Assembly (NCBI RefSeq): GCF_002154725.1
Contig: NZ_MTAW01000038.1
Location: 1 to 64,000, forward strand
Reading direction: 5' to 3'
Length of the DNA: 64,000 bases
Source of the DNA: Nostoc sp. 106C
GTDB lineage: Bacteria; Cyanobacteriota; Cyanobacteriia; Cyanobacteriales; Nostocaceae
The notes beneath the pieces were generated by a model. The model saw nothing but the letters and a program-made list of their open reading frames with translations, made no database searches and was not told the DNA's origin. Positions 9,620 to 17,796 of the stretch are shown here, piece after piece; position 1 is the first letter of the stretch; each line of letters starts with the position of its first letter. The position numbers and the translations under genes are program-made.

Positions 9620-10231
9620 GTGATGCTAAATTTGATTCAAATTTTGATTCAATATTTGGTTGTGAATAAAGTTCAAAAATTAGCACACAAAGTTTTGCAA
9701 CGTCAAGAAGATTCCGTGAGATTTTCCATCACGCTCACAAAAACAGACAACTTGCGCTTAGAAAAACTGGCTGAAGTTATAGGTCGATCGAAAAGTGCCT
9801 TCTGTAGTGAACTAATTTCAGCTGCATTGGATGATTTTGAGGAAGTAATCGACACTCCTGACTTTAACATTGATTCTTTTCTCCCTTCTGCTGAGGAATA
9901 TGCAAAAGCTTTCAATAGCATTGGAGAGAAATTAACTGAAGGACATAGAGCCATGCTCAAGGCTCATTACCATACACCTAATTACATTACAACCACTTCT
10001 GAACTAGGTAAAGCTGCTGGTTACGAGCACTCCGCAGCAGTTAACCTTCAATATGCAAGAGTAGGGAAGATGCTTGCAGAACAATTAAATTGGTCTTTAC
10101 CTCAACACTCTGATGGCTCGCCATTTCCTACAGCATTTCTTGTGGAATGGCATAAATTTGAGGATGTCTGGTACTGCACGTTGCACCCACAAGTTGTTCA
10201 GGCATTAGAAATTGTTGGTTTAGTCTTTTGA
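9620..10231 (+). CDS. RHH-domain protein with an HNH-associated C-terminal domain
   Basis: A 203-residue protein in two parts. Residues about 30-75 look like a ribbon-helix-helix/CopG-type DNA-binding segment (VRFSITLTKTDNLRLEKLAEVIGRSKSAF). Residues about 95-203 (LTEGHRAMLKAHYHTPNYIT, TSELGKAAGYEHSAAVNLQYARVGKMLAEQL, VWYCTLHPQVVQALEIVGLV) resemble a domain I know from N-terminal parts of some HNH-type restriction-like proteins. Here it is on its own, followed by a small gene and then a separate HNH nuclease on the same strand. The start is uncertain: GTG 9620, ATG 9623 or GTG 9662 are all possible, and the hydrophobic first 15 residues may not be translated. Function unknown. Confidence 0.65.
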   Translation: MMLNLIQILIQYLVVNKVQKLAHKVLQRQEDSVRFSITLTKTDNLRLEKLAEVIGRSKSAFCSELISAALDDFEEVIDTPDFNIDSFLPSAEEYAKAFNSIGEKLTEGHRAMLKAHYHTPNYITTTSELGKAAGYEHSAAVNLQYARVGKMLAEQLNWSLPQHSDGSPFPTAFLVEWHKFEDVWYCTLHPQVVQALEIVGLVF

Positions 10232-10316
10232 GTTATCCACTCGATAACAACCACCTGGTATACACTAACTGCATAAATGATTGCAATTTTGCCTACTTTC
10301 ACGAGAGCCTTTATAT

Positions 10317-10523
10317 ATGCCTGAAATTATTGAAATACCTGTTGAACTCACTCACTTTCAATTGCCTAACGCTGTTCAACAGCGTCTTCAATTTTTGCTG
10401 GATCGTCAAGATGCAGGTGAGGAATTGACACAAGCAGAGCGTCAAGAAGCAGAAGGACTGGTTGATTTGGCTGAATTTTTGTCTCTGCTTCGCCTACGGT
10501 CTCAGCGCGTTACAAAACAATAA
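10317..10523 (+). CDS. Small acidic protein preceding an HNH nuclease
   Basis: A 68-residue protein (MPEIIEIPVELTHFQLP..., then a charged LLDRQDAGEELTQAERQEAEGLVDLAEFLSLL helical half). The ATG at 10317 fits better than the upstream in-frame start because the protein begins with a recognisable compact unit there. It ends three bases before the HNH gene start, so the two are almost certainly co-translated. Pairs of such a small protein and an HNH nuclease recur in cyanobacteria. It could be an accessory or antitoxin-like partner, but that is inference. Confidence 0.75.
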   Translation: MPEIIEIPVELTHFQLPNAVQQRLQFLLDRQDAGEELTQAERQEAEGLVDLAEFLSLLRLRSQRVTKQ

Positions 10524-10526
10524 TCA

Positions 10527-10943
10527 ATGTCTAAAATTCCAGCTTCTTTACGGCGGCTAGTTATTCAAAGAGCAGATAATCGCTGTGAGTATTGTGGGTT
10601 ATCCCAAATAGGACAAGAAGCAACCTTTCATATTGATCACATCATTCCTATTGCCGCGAATGGTGAAACAACAGCAGATAATTTGGCACTGGCTTGTGTA
10701 TCATGTTCGCTCCACAAAGCTGCTCAACAATTAGTTAAAGATCCAGACACAGGTGAGATGGTAAACATATTTAACCCTCGTCAACAAGTGTGGAAAGAAC
10801 ACTTTTCTTGGGATGGTGTGAGAGTTATTGGATTGACAAAGACTGGACGAGCAACCATTAATGCTCTTCGCATGAATCGTGCAGTAATACTGGCAATCCG
10901 GGCAGAAGAAGAACTTCTTGGTCGTCATCCACCATTATTATAA
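10527..10943 (+). CDS. HNH endonuclease
   Basis: A 138-residue nuclease with a complete zinc-ribbon HNH core: CEYCGLS (first Cys pair), FHIDHIIPIAANGE (catalytic His region), then NLALACVSCSLHKAA (Asn and the second Cys pair). A C-terminal extension follows (NPRQQVWKEHFSWDGVRVIGLTKTGRATINALRMN). This extended form is a stand-alone family common in cyanobacteria. It is a metal-dependent DNA nuclease; its target is unknown. It is translationally linked to the small acidic protein upstream. Confidence 0.9.
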   Translation: MSKIPASLRRLVIQRADNRCEYCGLSQIGQEATFHIDHIIPIAANGETTADNLALACVSCSLHKAAQQLVKDPDTGEMVNIFNPRQQVWKEHFSWDGVRVIGLTKTGRATINALRMNRAVILAIRAEEELLGRHPPLL

Positions 10944-10946
10944 TCA

Positions 10947-11000
10947 TGCCAATACTATGAAATTGCTAATAGATAAATTAAGTTCGGAAATCTGGATCAT
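10947..11000 (+). pseudogene. Duplicate 5' fragment of the ogt gene
   Basis: This stretch repeats the leader and first codons of the ogt pseudogene at 11530-11583. It has the same gccA-tact leader, then ATGAAATTGCTAatagataaa and ttcggaaat against GTGAAATTGCTAgttgataaa and ttcagaaat. It codes MKLLIDKLSSEIW before running into the end of the minus-strand gene at 11002. It is either a second, truncated ogt copy or a duplication formed when the intervening 580 bases were inserted. Confidence 0.75.
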
Positions 11001-11001
11001 T

Positions 11002-11436
11002 TCAATTAGTTTCTAAACTTTTTAGCCATTCTTTTGCAGCAGCTTGGCTATCAAAGTATTCCACACGGAACTTATCTGATTTAACTCTGTTGACTACATT
11101 TTCAACAGCTACACGATTGAAATAAAAGCGAGAGTTAACCATTCCACAAGCATGATAACCTGCTTCAATCGCACGGGGTAACCAGTCTTCATTCACCCAA
11201 CGCTGATCCTCAGCTGCAATGATTGGGAGATTAGTTGTATCAGCAACAACTTTACTAAGGCCTTTATCGATCAGTAATTGTAATACGTTTTCACTAATCA
11301 GTCGGAACTGAGTACTCGTTCCATAGGCGTGCCATTCCATAATGATGCATGGGACATCTGAATCATACAAAATTGAGCAAGCTTCATTACTAAGTTCGTC
11401 AATACGGACTGAGTTCACAATGTAGATAGCCTCCAT
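11002..11436 (-). CDS. Conserved hypothetical protein, STAS-like
   Basis: A 144-residue protein with alternating strands and helices: IYIVNSVRIDELSNEACSIL, VADTTNLPIIAAEDQRWVNEDWLPRAIEAGY and the ending YFDSQAAAKEWLKSL. The last segment is typical of small SpoIIAA/STAS-like cytosolic proteins in cyanobacteria and Bacteroidetes. I do not assign a function. It lies between two copies of the ogt 5' end, on the opposite strand, which suggests that it arrived as an inserted segment. Confidence 0.7.
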   Translation of the reverse strand: MEAIYIVNSVRIDELSNEACSILYDSDVPCIIMEWHAYGTSTQFRLISENVLQLLIDKGLSKVVADTTNLPIIAAEDQRWVNEDWLPRAIEAGYHACGMVNSRFYFNRVAVENVVNRVKSDKFRVEYFDSQAAAKEWLKSLETN

Positions 11437-11539
11437 TCAAAACAAAATAACTCACGAATATATAGTAACCGCCACAAGTACACAGTGATTATTTTAGAAT
11501 TAGAGCTGATAACTACATTTTTTCAGTCACGCCATTACT

Positions 11540-12116
11540 GTGAAATTGCTAGTTGATAAAATTAGTTCAGAAATTGGAACGATTTTGATTGTCTGGGATG
11601 GAGAGAAACTTTGCTCTCTGGACTTTGCCGATTATGAGCAACGAATGTTGAAACTACTCCAGAGACGTTATGGTAGCTTTCAGTTCCAGAATGAGAAAAA
11701 CCCACAGGGCTTTAGTAGCAGAATTCAAGCTTATTTCAATGGCGATGTCTTACGACAAGCCGCTAGCCTGCGGGTTCTGCGTTGGGCGTAGCCCTTCTCG
11801 CAGAGTAGCAGTACGCGTCTACGCACTAGCTTAGATGATATTCCTGTAAGCACTGGCGGAACGGCCTTTCAGAAGCAAGTGTGGCTTGCATTACGAAATA
11901 TTCCTTGGGGAACTGTAATTTCCTATGGTGAGCTAGCAGCAAGAATTGGTATGCCTACTGCTTATCGTGCTGTTGGCATGGCAAACTCACTTAATCCAGT
12001 GGCGCGCTCTTCCTTGTCATCGGGTGGTTGGTGCGAACGTTGCACTTACAGGATACGCCAGGGGACTGGAGCGAAAACGTTGGTTGCTCAACCATGAAGG
12101 AGTTGAAATAATTTAG
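11540..12116 (+). pseudogene. ogt: Methylated-DNA--protein-cysteine methyltransferase, disrupted
   Basis: Originally a suicide DNA-repair methyltransferase of about 170 residues. The N-terminal part (11540 to about 11750, GTG start) reads MKLLVDKISSEIGTILIVWDGE up to AYFNGDV. It is interrupted by a GC-rich repeat of about 80 bases. The gene resumes with SLDDIPVSTGGTAFQKQVW, then [33 protein letters not shown]. The active-site PCHRV exists but out of frame. The DNA reads gtggcg-cgctcttcc where gtggcgATcgctcttcc would give [14 protein letters not shown]. Two bases have been lost from a former HIP1 octamer at 12002-12007. The shifted frame runs to [17 protein letters not shown] and stops at 12116. 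Two independent lesions make it a real pseudogene. Confidence 0.88.
11749..11828. repeat. GC-rich repeat inserted in ogt
   Basis: About 80 bases, containing gcctgcgggttctgcgttgg, gtagcccttctcgcagagtagc and gcgtctacgc, interrupt the ogt frame between GDV and SLDDIP. Similar gcgtagcc and gtctacg pieces occur near 7165-7200 in the HAD pseudogene, so the same dispersed family has hit two neighbouring genes. Confidence 0.65.
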
Positions 12117-12170
12117 CCCACGGGCGATCGCGCTGTGGGCTGGGTAGATACATACTAATTTAATAAGAAT

Positions 12171-13031
12171 TTATCCTTGACTTGCACTACTAGAGGGAGG
12201 CATTATTACTTTTTTAGCTAAACCTAAACTCTTGAGAGCTTTGATGCTCCACCAAGTAACATCAATTTCCCACCAAGAAAATCCTGATTTCGCTACATGG
12301 GGATAAGTATGATGGTTGTTGTGCCATCCTTCACCATAAGTAACGATAGATACCCACCAAAGATTACGTGAGTCGTCAGTAGCATTAAAGGAACGATAGC
12401 CCCATTTATGAGTTGCTGAGTTCACAAACCAAGTGGAGTGCCAAAGTAACACTGCTCGCAGAAAAATGCCGTAGATTACGAAAGACCAACCACCTAAGGC
12501 GTATAACAACAGACCCAAAGGGATTTGCAGTAGCACGAAGTACTTATCCAACCAACGATAGAATGGTTGACGTGCTAGATCGGGCGCATATTTTTGATAA
12601 ACTTCGTAATCAAAGAACTCCGCACGAGGATAGAAAATCCATAACATGTGACTCCACCAAAACCCTCGCTTGGCAGAGTATGGGTCTAGATTTGTATCTT
12701 CAGTGTGGGCGTGATGCTGGCGGTGTCCACCAACCCAGAAAATCGGCCCACCTTGGAGAGCTAAAGCGCCAATGAGAGCGATCGCATATTCTAACCACTT
12801 CGGTACTTGGAAACTCCGATGACTCAGTAGTCGATGATATCCCAAACAAATCCCAATGCTTCCGAATAACCAGTGCAAAAACAGCAGTAAACCTAACGCT
12901 GACCAAGAGAACAACCAAGGAGCTACTAGCAGAGCTAAAGCATGAAATGTACCGAAAAATACGACATTCGTCCAACTGAGGCGAAGTGACGTTCCTCGCT
13001 CTGGGGCAAACGCCAGAAATTTTGCAGTCAT
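12171..13031 (-). CDS. desC: Membrane fatty acid desaturase, delta-9 (DesC/stearoyl-CoA type)
   Basis: A 286-residue integral membrane di-iron desaturase that introduces a cis double bond, usually at delta-9, into acyl chains of membrane lipids. All three histidine boxes are present: H66-R-L-L-S-H71 (HxxxxH), H103-R-Q-H-H107 (HxxHH) and H237-N-N-H-H241 (HxxHH). Hydrophobic spans lie at about 23-60, 82-100 and 165-195. The start has AGGA upstream. The gene is divergent from the TetR-type gene at 13240 with a 208-base shared promoter region, so regulation by that protein is plausible. Cyanobacteria often have several desC copies; which one this is cannot be told here. Confidence 0.9.
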   Translation of the reverse strand: MTAKFLAFAPERGTSLRLSWTNVVFFGTFHALALLVAPWLFSWSALGLLLFLHWLFGSIGICLGYHRLLSHRSFQVPKWLEYAIALIGALALQGGPIFWVGGHRQHHAHTEDTNLDPYSAKRGFWWSHMLWIFYPRAEFFDYEVYQKYAPDLARQPFYRWLDKYFVLLQIPLGLLLYALGGWSFVIYGIFLRAVLLWHSTWFVNSATHKWGYRSFNATDDSRNLWWVSIVTYGEGWHNNHHTYPHVAKSGFSWWEIDVTWWSIKALKSLGLAKKVIMPPSSSASQG

Positions 13032-13213
13032 AAAAATTCCTGTTGATGAATAATCAAGCGACCTGCTTTTCTTTTGGATCTACTCTTGCATTGGGTGTAT
13101 TTGGCTATTGCGCTTCACAACCTACAAGGGATTTACCCGTTCTGTATAAGTTGGTTACAGTAAAGTAGAGCAAGTATCACTTACATTTTTATCTTAACAA
13201 CTTCCTTTTTTAT

Positions 13214-13232
13214 ATGCAAGTGCCGCTTGCAT
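13214..13232. promoter_or_regulatory. Palindromic putative operator upstream of the TetR-type gene
   Basis: Perfect 7-bp arms ATGCAAG and CTTGCAT separated by TGCCG, ending 7 bases before the TetR-type start codon. TetR regulators bind such dyads and frequently autoregulate. The same region is the divergent promoter of the desaturase. No binding is demonstrated. Confidence 0.5.
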
Positions 13233-13239
13233 TGCTTTT

Positions 13240-14469
13240 ATGGCATCTCCAACCCATTCAGCTCGTCAACGTCTGATTCAAGCAGCATTGGAACTATTTG
13301 CTGCTCAAGGAGTCAGTGGCACTACAACCCGCCAAATTGCGGAAAAGGCAGAAGTAAACGAAGTCACGCTATTTCGGCATTTTGGCAATAAGCATGGATT
13401 GCTGTTAGCTGTTTTGGAAGAATCTGCGGCCTTTAAAAATTTAGGTGAATCTTTGGTAAGACGCGCCAGCCCTCCTGGTAGCGTCTACCAAGCCCTCAAA
13501 GATTATGCAAGTGATAGCTTGCTTGCACTAGAGCGTGTACCAGAGTTTGTTAGGTCTGTAGTAGGTGAAGCTGACCAATACCCTGCGGAAAATCGCCGTG
13601 CTTTGGGAAGGGGTTTAACAGAAGCTAACCGCTATGTGGCCCAGTATTTAGCTACGGTAATTCAGCAAGGGCACTTAAATACCTATCTCCCGGCAGAAAA
13701 ATTAGCCAGTTTGCTAAATGGAATGCTTTTAGGATATGCAGTTATTGAATTTACTAGCGAATTTCATGAACTTTGGGAAGACCGAGATGATTTTCTGGAG
13801 AATTTAGTGGAGTTGTTTTTACGCGGTGCGATGTCACCTTCACCAGAATCAGTAATAAATAACTTACCAGAAAGCGCAATTACCACAGAGGTAGCTGATT
13901 TACCTGGGACTTTAGTCCATGAAATTCTGCGACAAGCCAAGAGATTGGGACTACAAGATTATGCTTTGGCATATATATTATTTGCTGCTGGCTTATCTCC
14001 CACAGAAATAGTTAGCTTGCAGCGATCGCACCAAATCTATGATGAGCAAGGGCACTTTTTGCAAATTACCACTCCCGGATTAGTCCGCCAAGTGCCTGTA
14101 AATCAATGGATTATGGGTAAACACTATGGCTCTTATACTAATAATCCTTTAATTAAATGGCTGAAAAGTCGTAAAGATACTCAACAAGCTATGTTTCTCA
14201 ACGTTTCAGGAGAACCAATTTCCGATTTAGAAATTCAGAGTTGCTGGGAAACTTGGACTCAGGGAATGTTAACACCCCAAGGACAACCACCAGAGATCAC
14301 CCAAGCACAACATACCTGGCGTGTCGAAATGTTAATGCGAGGTATCAGCTTAGAAAATTTGAGCATCCTCACTGGTTGCGATCGCACCCAATTACAACCC
14401 TATGCTCGCAGATCTAGAGAAAAAGCCGCCTTAGAGCAAGCCACCCGTTTAGATCATAAACCTACGTAA
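13240..14469 (+). CDS. TetR/AcrR regulator fused to a tyrosine-recombinase-like domain
   Basis: A 409-residue protein with two recognisable halves. Residues about 8-55 are a TetR helix-turn-helix (ARQRLIQAALELFAAQG, TTTRQIAEKAEVNEVTLFRHFGNK), followed to about 205 by an all-helical ligand-binding/dimer domain. Residues about 225-400 follow the outline of a tyrosine recombinase catalytic domain: ALAYILFAAGLSPTEIVSLQ (normally AGLRxxEL), QVPVNQW, then H358-T-W-R361 in box II with MRGISLENLSILTGC, and Y388 in LQPYARRSREKAA. The first catalytic Arg is replaced (SPTE), so the recombinase part is probably non-catalytic and used for DNA binding. It is likely to control the divergent desaturase gene. 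Confidence 0.8.
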   Translation: MASPTHSARQRLIQAALELFAAQGVSGTTTRQIAEKAEVNEVTLFRHFGNKHGLLLAVLEESAAFKNLGESLVRRASPPGSVYQALKDYASDSLLALERVPEFVRSVVGEADQYPAENRRALGRGLTEANRYVAQYLATVIQQGHLNTYLPAEKLASLLNGMLLGYAVIEFTSEFHELWEDRDDFLENLVELFLRGAMSPSPESVINNLPESAITTEVADLPGTLVHEILRQAKRLGLQDYALAYILFAAGLSPTEIVSLQRSHQIYDEQGHFLQITTPGLVRQVPVNQWIMGKHYGSYTNNPLIKWLKSRKDTQQAMFLNVSGEPISDLEIQSCWETWTQGMLTPQGQPPEITQAQHTWRVEMLMRGISLENLSILTGCDRTQLQPYARRSREKAALEQATRLDHKPT

Positions 14470-14516
14470 CTAAAAGGTAGTCTCAATGGCAGAAGGGTTA
14501 GCAGTTACAATCGTGT

Positions 14517-15368
14517 TCATGACTTAGCACTCAGCTTGACTAATTGGTCTAACTCTTGCTGCATCTGACTAACAACTAACTCATAACATTCATTGACATA
14601 CTCGCGATCGCACGCCGCTTCTCTGCCATAATATTCAAACTTAATCGGTGGACAAACCCGCGTGTGGATAGTCACAGGCAATGGGATGTTGGGCAATGGG
14701 CCAAGTGCTAACCCCCAAGGTAAGCCTAGATAAATTGGAAATACTACCGGATCAATTCCAAACAACCAAGGCATCCCCAATTTGTGGAGTTGCTGCACAA
14801 TGTTATAGCATTCAGTCAGTACAATTAGCGTATCGTGGGCACCAGTGGAAATCACAGGTACAATTGGTACTCGCTCCCGCAGTGCTAGCTTGATAAACCC
14901 TTGTCGCCCTGCAAAATAGATTTGGTTCCGTAAAGAATGCGGTCGAAAGACATCTTCAGCACCACCAGGATATACCACTACACTAGCGCCAGAGCGCAAA
15001 GCAGCATAAGCCATTTTAGGATGAGCTATGATTGCTCCAACTTTGGCTACTAGTTGTGCTATTGGCGGGGTTACCTCCCAGACTTTGGGATGCATCAAAC
15101 CGTAAACTGGTTGCTCTACACCAAATCGTCGGAACCAGTCATACATCATCATCACCATATCAGGAGCCGCTAGTCCGCCGTTGTGGGAACCAACAAATAA
15201 AACTTTCTCTTGGGGTGACACATAGTGCCAACCACTAGTTTGGACTCGAAAATAGTGGTCATAGAACCACCCAATTAGTGGCATGAGTGATTCGATGAAT
15301 CTTGGATCTCGCTCATCCAAAGACCAACCGAGTTTTTTCTGGAGGTGATGTTGTGTTTCTGACATCAA
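14517..15368 (-). CDS. Lysophospholipid acyltransferase family protein
   Basis: A 283-residue PlsC/DGAT2-like acyltransferase. The acyl-transfer block SHNGGLAAPD carries the catalytic His and Asp (unusually spaced, H-x7-D). It is followed by VYGLMHPKVW, GAIIAHPKMAYAAL and the glycerolipid-binding VVVYPGGAEDVFRP, then FIKLALRERVPIVPVISTGAHD. This form resembles the TMEM68-type subfamily that acylates glycerolipids at the membrane. It is convergent with the TetR-type gene and near the desaturase, making a small lipid-related neighbourhood. The exact acceptor is unknown. Confidence 0.85.
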   Translation of the reverse strand: MMSETQHHLQKKLGWSLDERDPRFIESLMPLIGWFYDHYFRVQTSGWHYVSPQEKVLFVGSHNGGLAAPDMVMMMYDWFRRFGVEQPVYGLMHPKVWEVTPPIAQLVAKVGAIIAHPKMAYAALRSGASVVVYPGGAEDVFRPHSLRNQIYFAGRQGFIKLALRERVPIVPVISTGAHDTLIVLTECYNIVQQLHKLGMPWLFGIDPVVFPIYLGLPWGLALGPLPNIPLPVTIHTRVCPPIKFEYYGREAACDREYVNECYELVVSQMQQELDQLVKLSAKS

Positions 15369-15503
15369 GGCATATTAACAGGATTGGTAAAGCTCAGACA
15401 ATTACTCTTGTTTAGATTCCAGGACAATCTTTAAGAAGGCAATCCCAATGAGAAAACTTCATTGCTATGTATGAAAAACTGACAAGCAGGATAATTAAAC
15501 ACC

Positions 15504-15524
15504 CTTGCCTATTGCCTCTTGCCT
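15504..15524. repeat. STRR heptamer repeat
   Basis: Three near-identical 7-mers of the type cttgcct / attgcct / cttgcct, the heptanucleotide tandem repeat style typical of heterocystous cyanobacteria. Located in the spacer before ddl. Confidence 0.6.
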
Positions 15525-15552
15525 TGCTTAGGTGATTCTGAAGTAATTGCTA

Positions 15553-15591
15553 ATCAGTTAACAGTTTACAAGTTGTTAACTAATAACTGAT
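15553..15591. promoter_or_regulatory. Nested inverted repeat upstream of ddl
   Basis: The outer arms atcagtta (15553-15560) and taactgat (15584-15591) enclose the inner arms gttaaca and tgttaac (15557-15563 and 15574-15580). It lies about 60 bases before the ddl start and could be an operator, an attenuator hairpin or a repeat remnant. Confidence 0.4.
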
Positions 15592-15651
15592 CAAGATTTT
15601 TGAGTAGGTTGTGATACGCTATCTGCGAGAAAGAGCTAAGAGGTACTGAAG

Positions 15652-16722
15652 ATGACTAAACTCCGGGTGGGGTTACTATTTGGCGGACGTTCTGGGGAAC
15701 ATGAAGTTTCGATTAGTTCAGCACGGGCGATCGCTAAAGCATTAAGTGCAGAACAAAATGCTAATAAGTACGAAATACTGCCTTTTTATATCCAAAAAGA
15801 TGGATTTTGGCAAGCTGGGGAAGTTGCCCAACAAGTTTTAGCATCTGGCGCTGCTATTCAGAACCAAGGAACAACTCCTAATCTTTGGCAGTTTCCACCA
15901 CAGACACAACAAGTAGATCTTTGGTTTCCGATTCTGCACGGGCCCAACGGAGAAGACGGCACAATTCAAGGATTACTTAGCCTGATGCAAGTTCCGTTTG
16001 TGGGTTCTGGGGTGTTAGGTTCGGCAACAGGGATGGATAAAATTGGTATGAAAGTCGCTTTTGCTCAAGCCGGACTACCCCAAGTCAAATACAAAGCAAT
16101 AACAAGAGCGCAAGTTTGGTCAAATCCTTGCGTATTTCCGAAATTATGTGATGAAATTGAGTCCACCCTGGGCTACCCTTGTTTTATCAAGCCTGCGAAT
16201 CTAGGTTCATCGGTGGGGATTGCCAAAGTGCGATCGCGCCCAGAATTGGAAGCGGCATTAGATAATGCTGCTAGTTACGATCGGCGGATAATTGTGGAAG
16301 CGGGAGTAGTTGCTAGAGAAGTAGAATGTGCTGTTTTAGGCAACGATCAAGCCCAAGCTTCCGTTATTGGCGAAATTACTTATAATAGCGATTTTTACGA
16401 TTACGAGACAAAATATACTGAAGGTCGAGCAGATTTACTGATACCTGCCGCGTTGCCAGAGGCGATCGCTCGTCAAATTCAAGACATGGCATTAAAAGCC
16501 TTTGCTGCTGTTGATGCTGCTGGACTGGCAAGAGTAGACTTTTTCTTCGTAGAACCCACAGGAGACGTATTAATCAATGAAATCAACACCTTACCTGGTT
16601 TCACTGCAACTAGTATGTATCCTCAACTTTGGGCATATAGTGGAATATCCTTTCCTGAACTAGTGGACAAACTAATTCAACTAGCTATAGAGAGACATTC
16701 TGCTGTCGCACCGCAGAGTTAG
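15652..16722 (+). CDS. ddl: D-alanine--D-alanine ligase
   Basis: A 356-residue ATP-grasp enzyme making D-Ala-D-Ala for peptidoglycan precursors. The N-terminus [20 protein letters not shown] is diagnostic. Further motifs are [15 protein letters not shown], the ATP-binding [27 protein letters not shown], and the metal-binding C-terminal [33 protein letters not shown]. Full length, with the ATG at 15652 preceded by aagaggt. Stand-alone transcription is likely. Confidence 0.97.
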   Translation: MTKLRVGLLFGGRSGEHEVSISSARAIAKALSAEQNANKYEILPFYIQKDGFWQAGEVAQQVLASGAAIQNQGTTPNLWQFPPQTQQVDLWFPILHGPNGEDGTIQGLLSLMQVPFVGSGVLGSATGMDKIGMKVAFAQAGLPQVKYKAITRAQVWSNPCVFPKLCDEIESTLGYPCFIKPANLGSSVGIAKVRSRPELEAALDNAASYDRRIIVEAGVVAREVECAVLGNDQAQASVIGEITYNSDFYDYETKYTEGRADLLIPAALPEAIARQIQDMALKAFAAVDAAGLARVDFFFVEPTGDVLINEINTLPGFTATSMYPQLWAYSGISFPELVDKLIQLAIERHSAVAPQS

Positions 16723-16910
16723 GCAAAGCAATAAGCTAATAAAAACTCATACATGTGTCAAAATTAGCGTTTTTGTAGAAACTTATTGGATTTAGTAGCC
16801 TAAGCTGCACACAAAAGTTACTTTATTGCAAAATCTGGCTACGGATACCTGATACTTGAATCCTCCAGTATGATCTTGAATCAAGAGGGGTACAAATCTG
16901 AAAGTAATCT

Positions 16911-17579
16911 ATGGAAAATAGTCAGAGTGTACAGCACGAGCCAACCCAATCTACTGGGGCCACTCCAGAGCTGACAAACAGTAAATCGAGAGCAGACAGT
17001 AGCTCACAAATTTTGATACGTCTGGTCACACGCCATCCTTGGCTGTTGTTGATTGGGTTATCAGCAACGTTTTTTGCAAGTGCTGTACTTGCCTTGTATA
17101 ACCTGGGTTCTGTGGGAAATGTACAACAGACAGAAGAACCAGATAAAAACCCAGATGTAGCAACTACAACTGTAGCCGAAGTAGCAATCAATACGCCCTC
17201 TGAGAATAGCAATCCTATGCCTTTATGGATGGTTTTTGCGATCGCCCTCAGCTGTGCTAGTGGTTGTGTGGTAATTTTGCGCATCCTCAACCGTCCAGCG
17301 AAGGGTCAAAAAGTCCAGAAACATCTTAAACGCTATCCAACACGTACGGTACAAAGTCAACCGCAAAGAGTAGAACCACAGTCTCCCAAAGCTCCCCAAG
17401 TCTTTGTACCACCGCCATCACTAACGCCTCTAGCCTCCATGCAATCTAGAACAAAACCGCTGATGACAGTTTTACCACCAGAACACAGCTATCGTCTGGA
17501 GAAAAGTAAAGAGTCTTTGGCAGATTTGATGGATCTTCGGAAACAAAGTTCTTTGTCTGCTATTCTACGCAAGTATTAA
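16911..17579 (+). CDS. Conserved membrane protein, two transmembrane helices
   Basis: A 222-residue protein with a polar Ser/Thr-rich N-terminus, a first hydrophobic span at about 45-65 (WLLLIGLSATFFASAVLALY), a polar loop, and a second span at about 105-125 (MPLWMVFAIALSCASGCVVI). The C-terminus is basic and Pro-rich, ending in KSKESLADLMDLRKQSSLSAILRKY. I recognise no domain. It is possibly linked to ddl (188 bases upstream), but no operon sign is strong. Its hairpin terminator follows. Confidence 0.7.
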   Translation: MENSQSVQHEPTQSTGATPELTNSKSRADSSSQILIRLVTRHPWLLLIGLSATFFASAVLALYNLGSVGNVQQTEEPDKNPDVATTTVAEVAINTPSENSNPMPLWMVFAIALSCASGCVVILRILNRPAKGQKVQKHLKRYPTRTVQSQPQRVEPQSPKAPQVFVPPPSLTPLASMQSRTKPLMTVLPPEHSYRLEKSKESLADLMDLRKQSSLSAILRKY

Positions 17580-17624
17580 TATCGTTGCAAAAGAAAAATC
17601 TGTCAAATTAACTATTTTGTAATT

Positions 17625-17650
17625 AAGGGTATGGTAATTCCCATACCCTT
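17625..17650 (+). terminator. Hairpin terminator after the membrane-protein gene
   Basis: Perfect 10-bp arms AAGGGTATGG (17625-17634) and CCATACCCTT (17641-17650) with a 6-base loop, starting 45 bases after the stop. The T tract is weak (acttgtgttt). Confidence 0.6.
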
Positions 17651-17737
17651 ACTTGTGTTTAATATTATATAGTCGATTTTTAATCACATTAATTAGATTA
17701 CAGCAGTTTCCAGGTTATTGAACCACAGATCCAAAGT

Positions 17738-17796
17738 AGGGGCACGGCATCCACAATCTTCCGGTACATATAATAATCTTACTGGTGCCGTGCCCT
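17738..17796. repeat. Short inverted-repeat element
   Basis: Terminal arms aggggcacggca (17738-17749) and tgccgtgccct (17786-17796) flank about 36 AT-rich bases. The same cacggca/tgccgtgcccct unit occurs collapsed at 40583-40603, so this is a small dispersed palindromic family. Confidence 0.7.
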
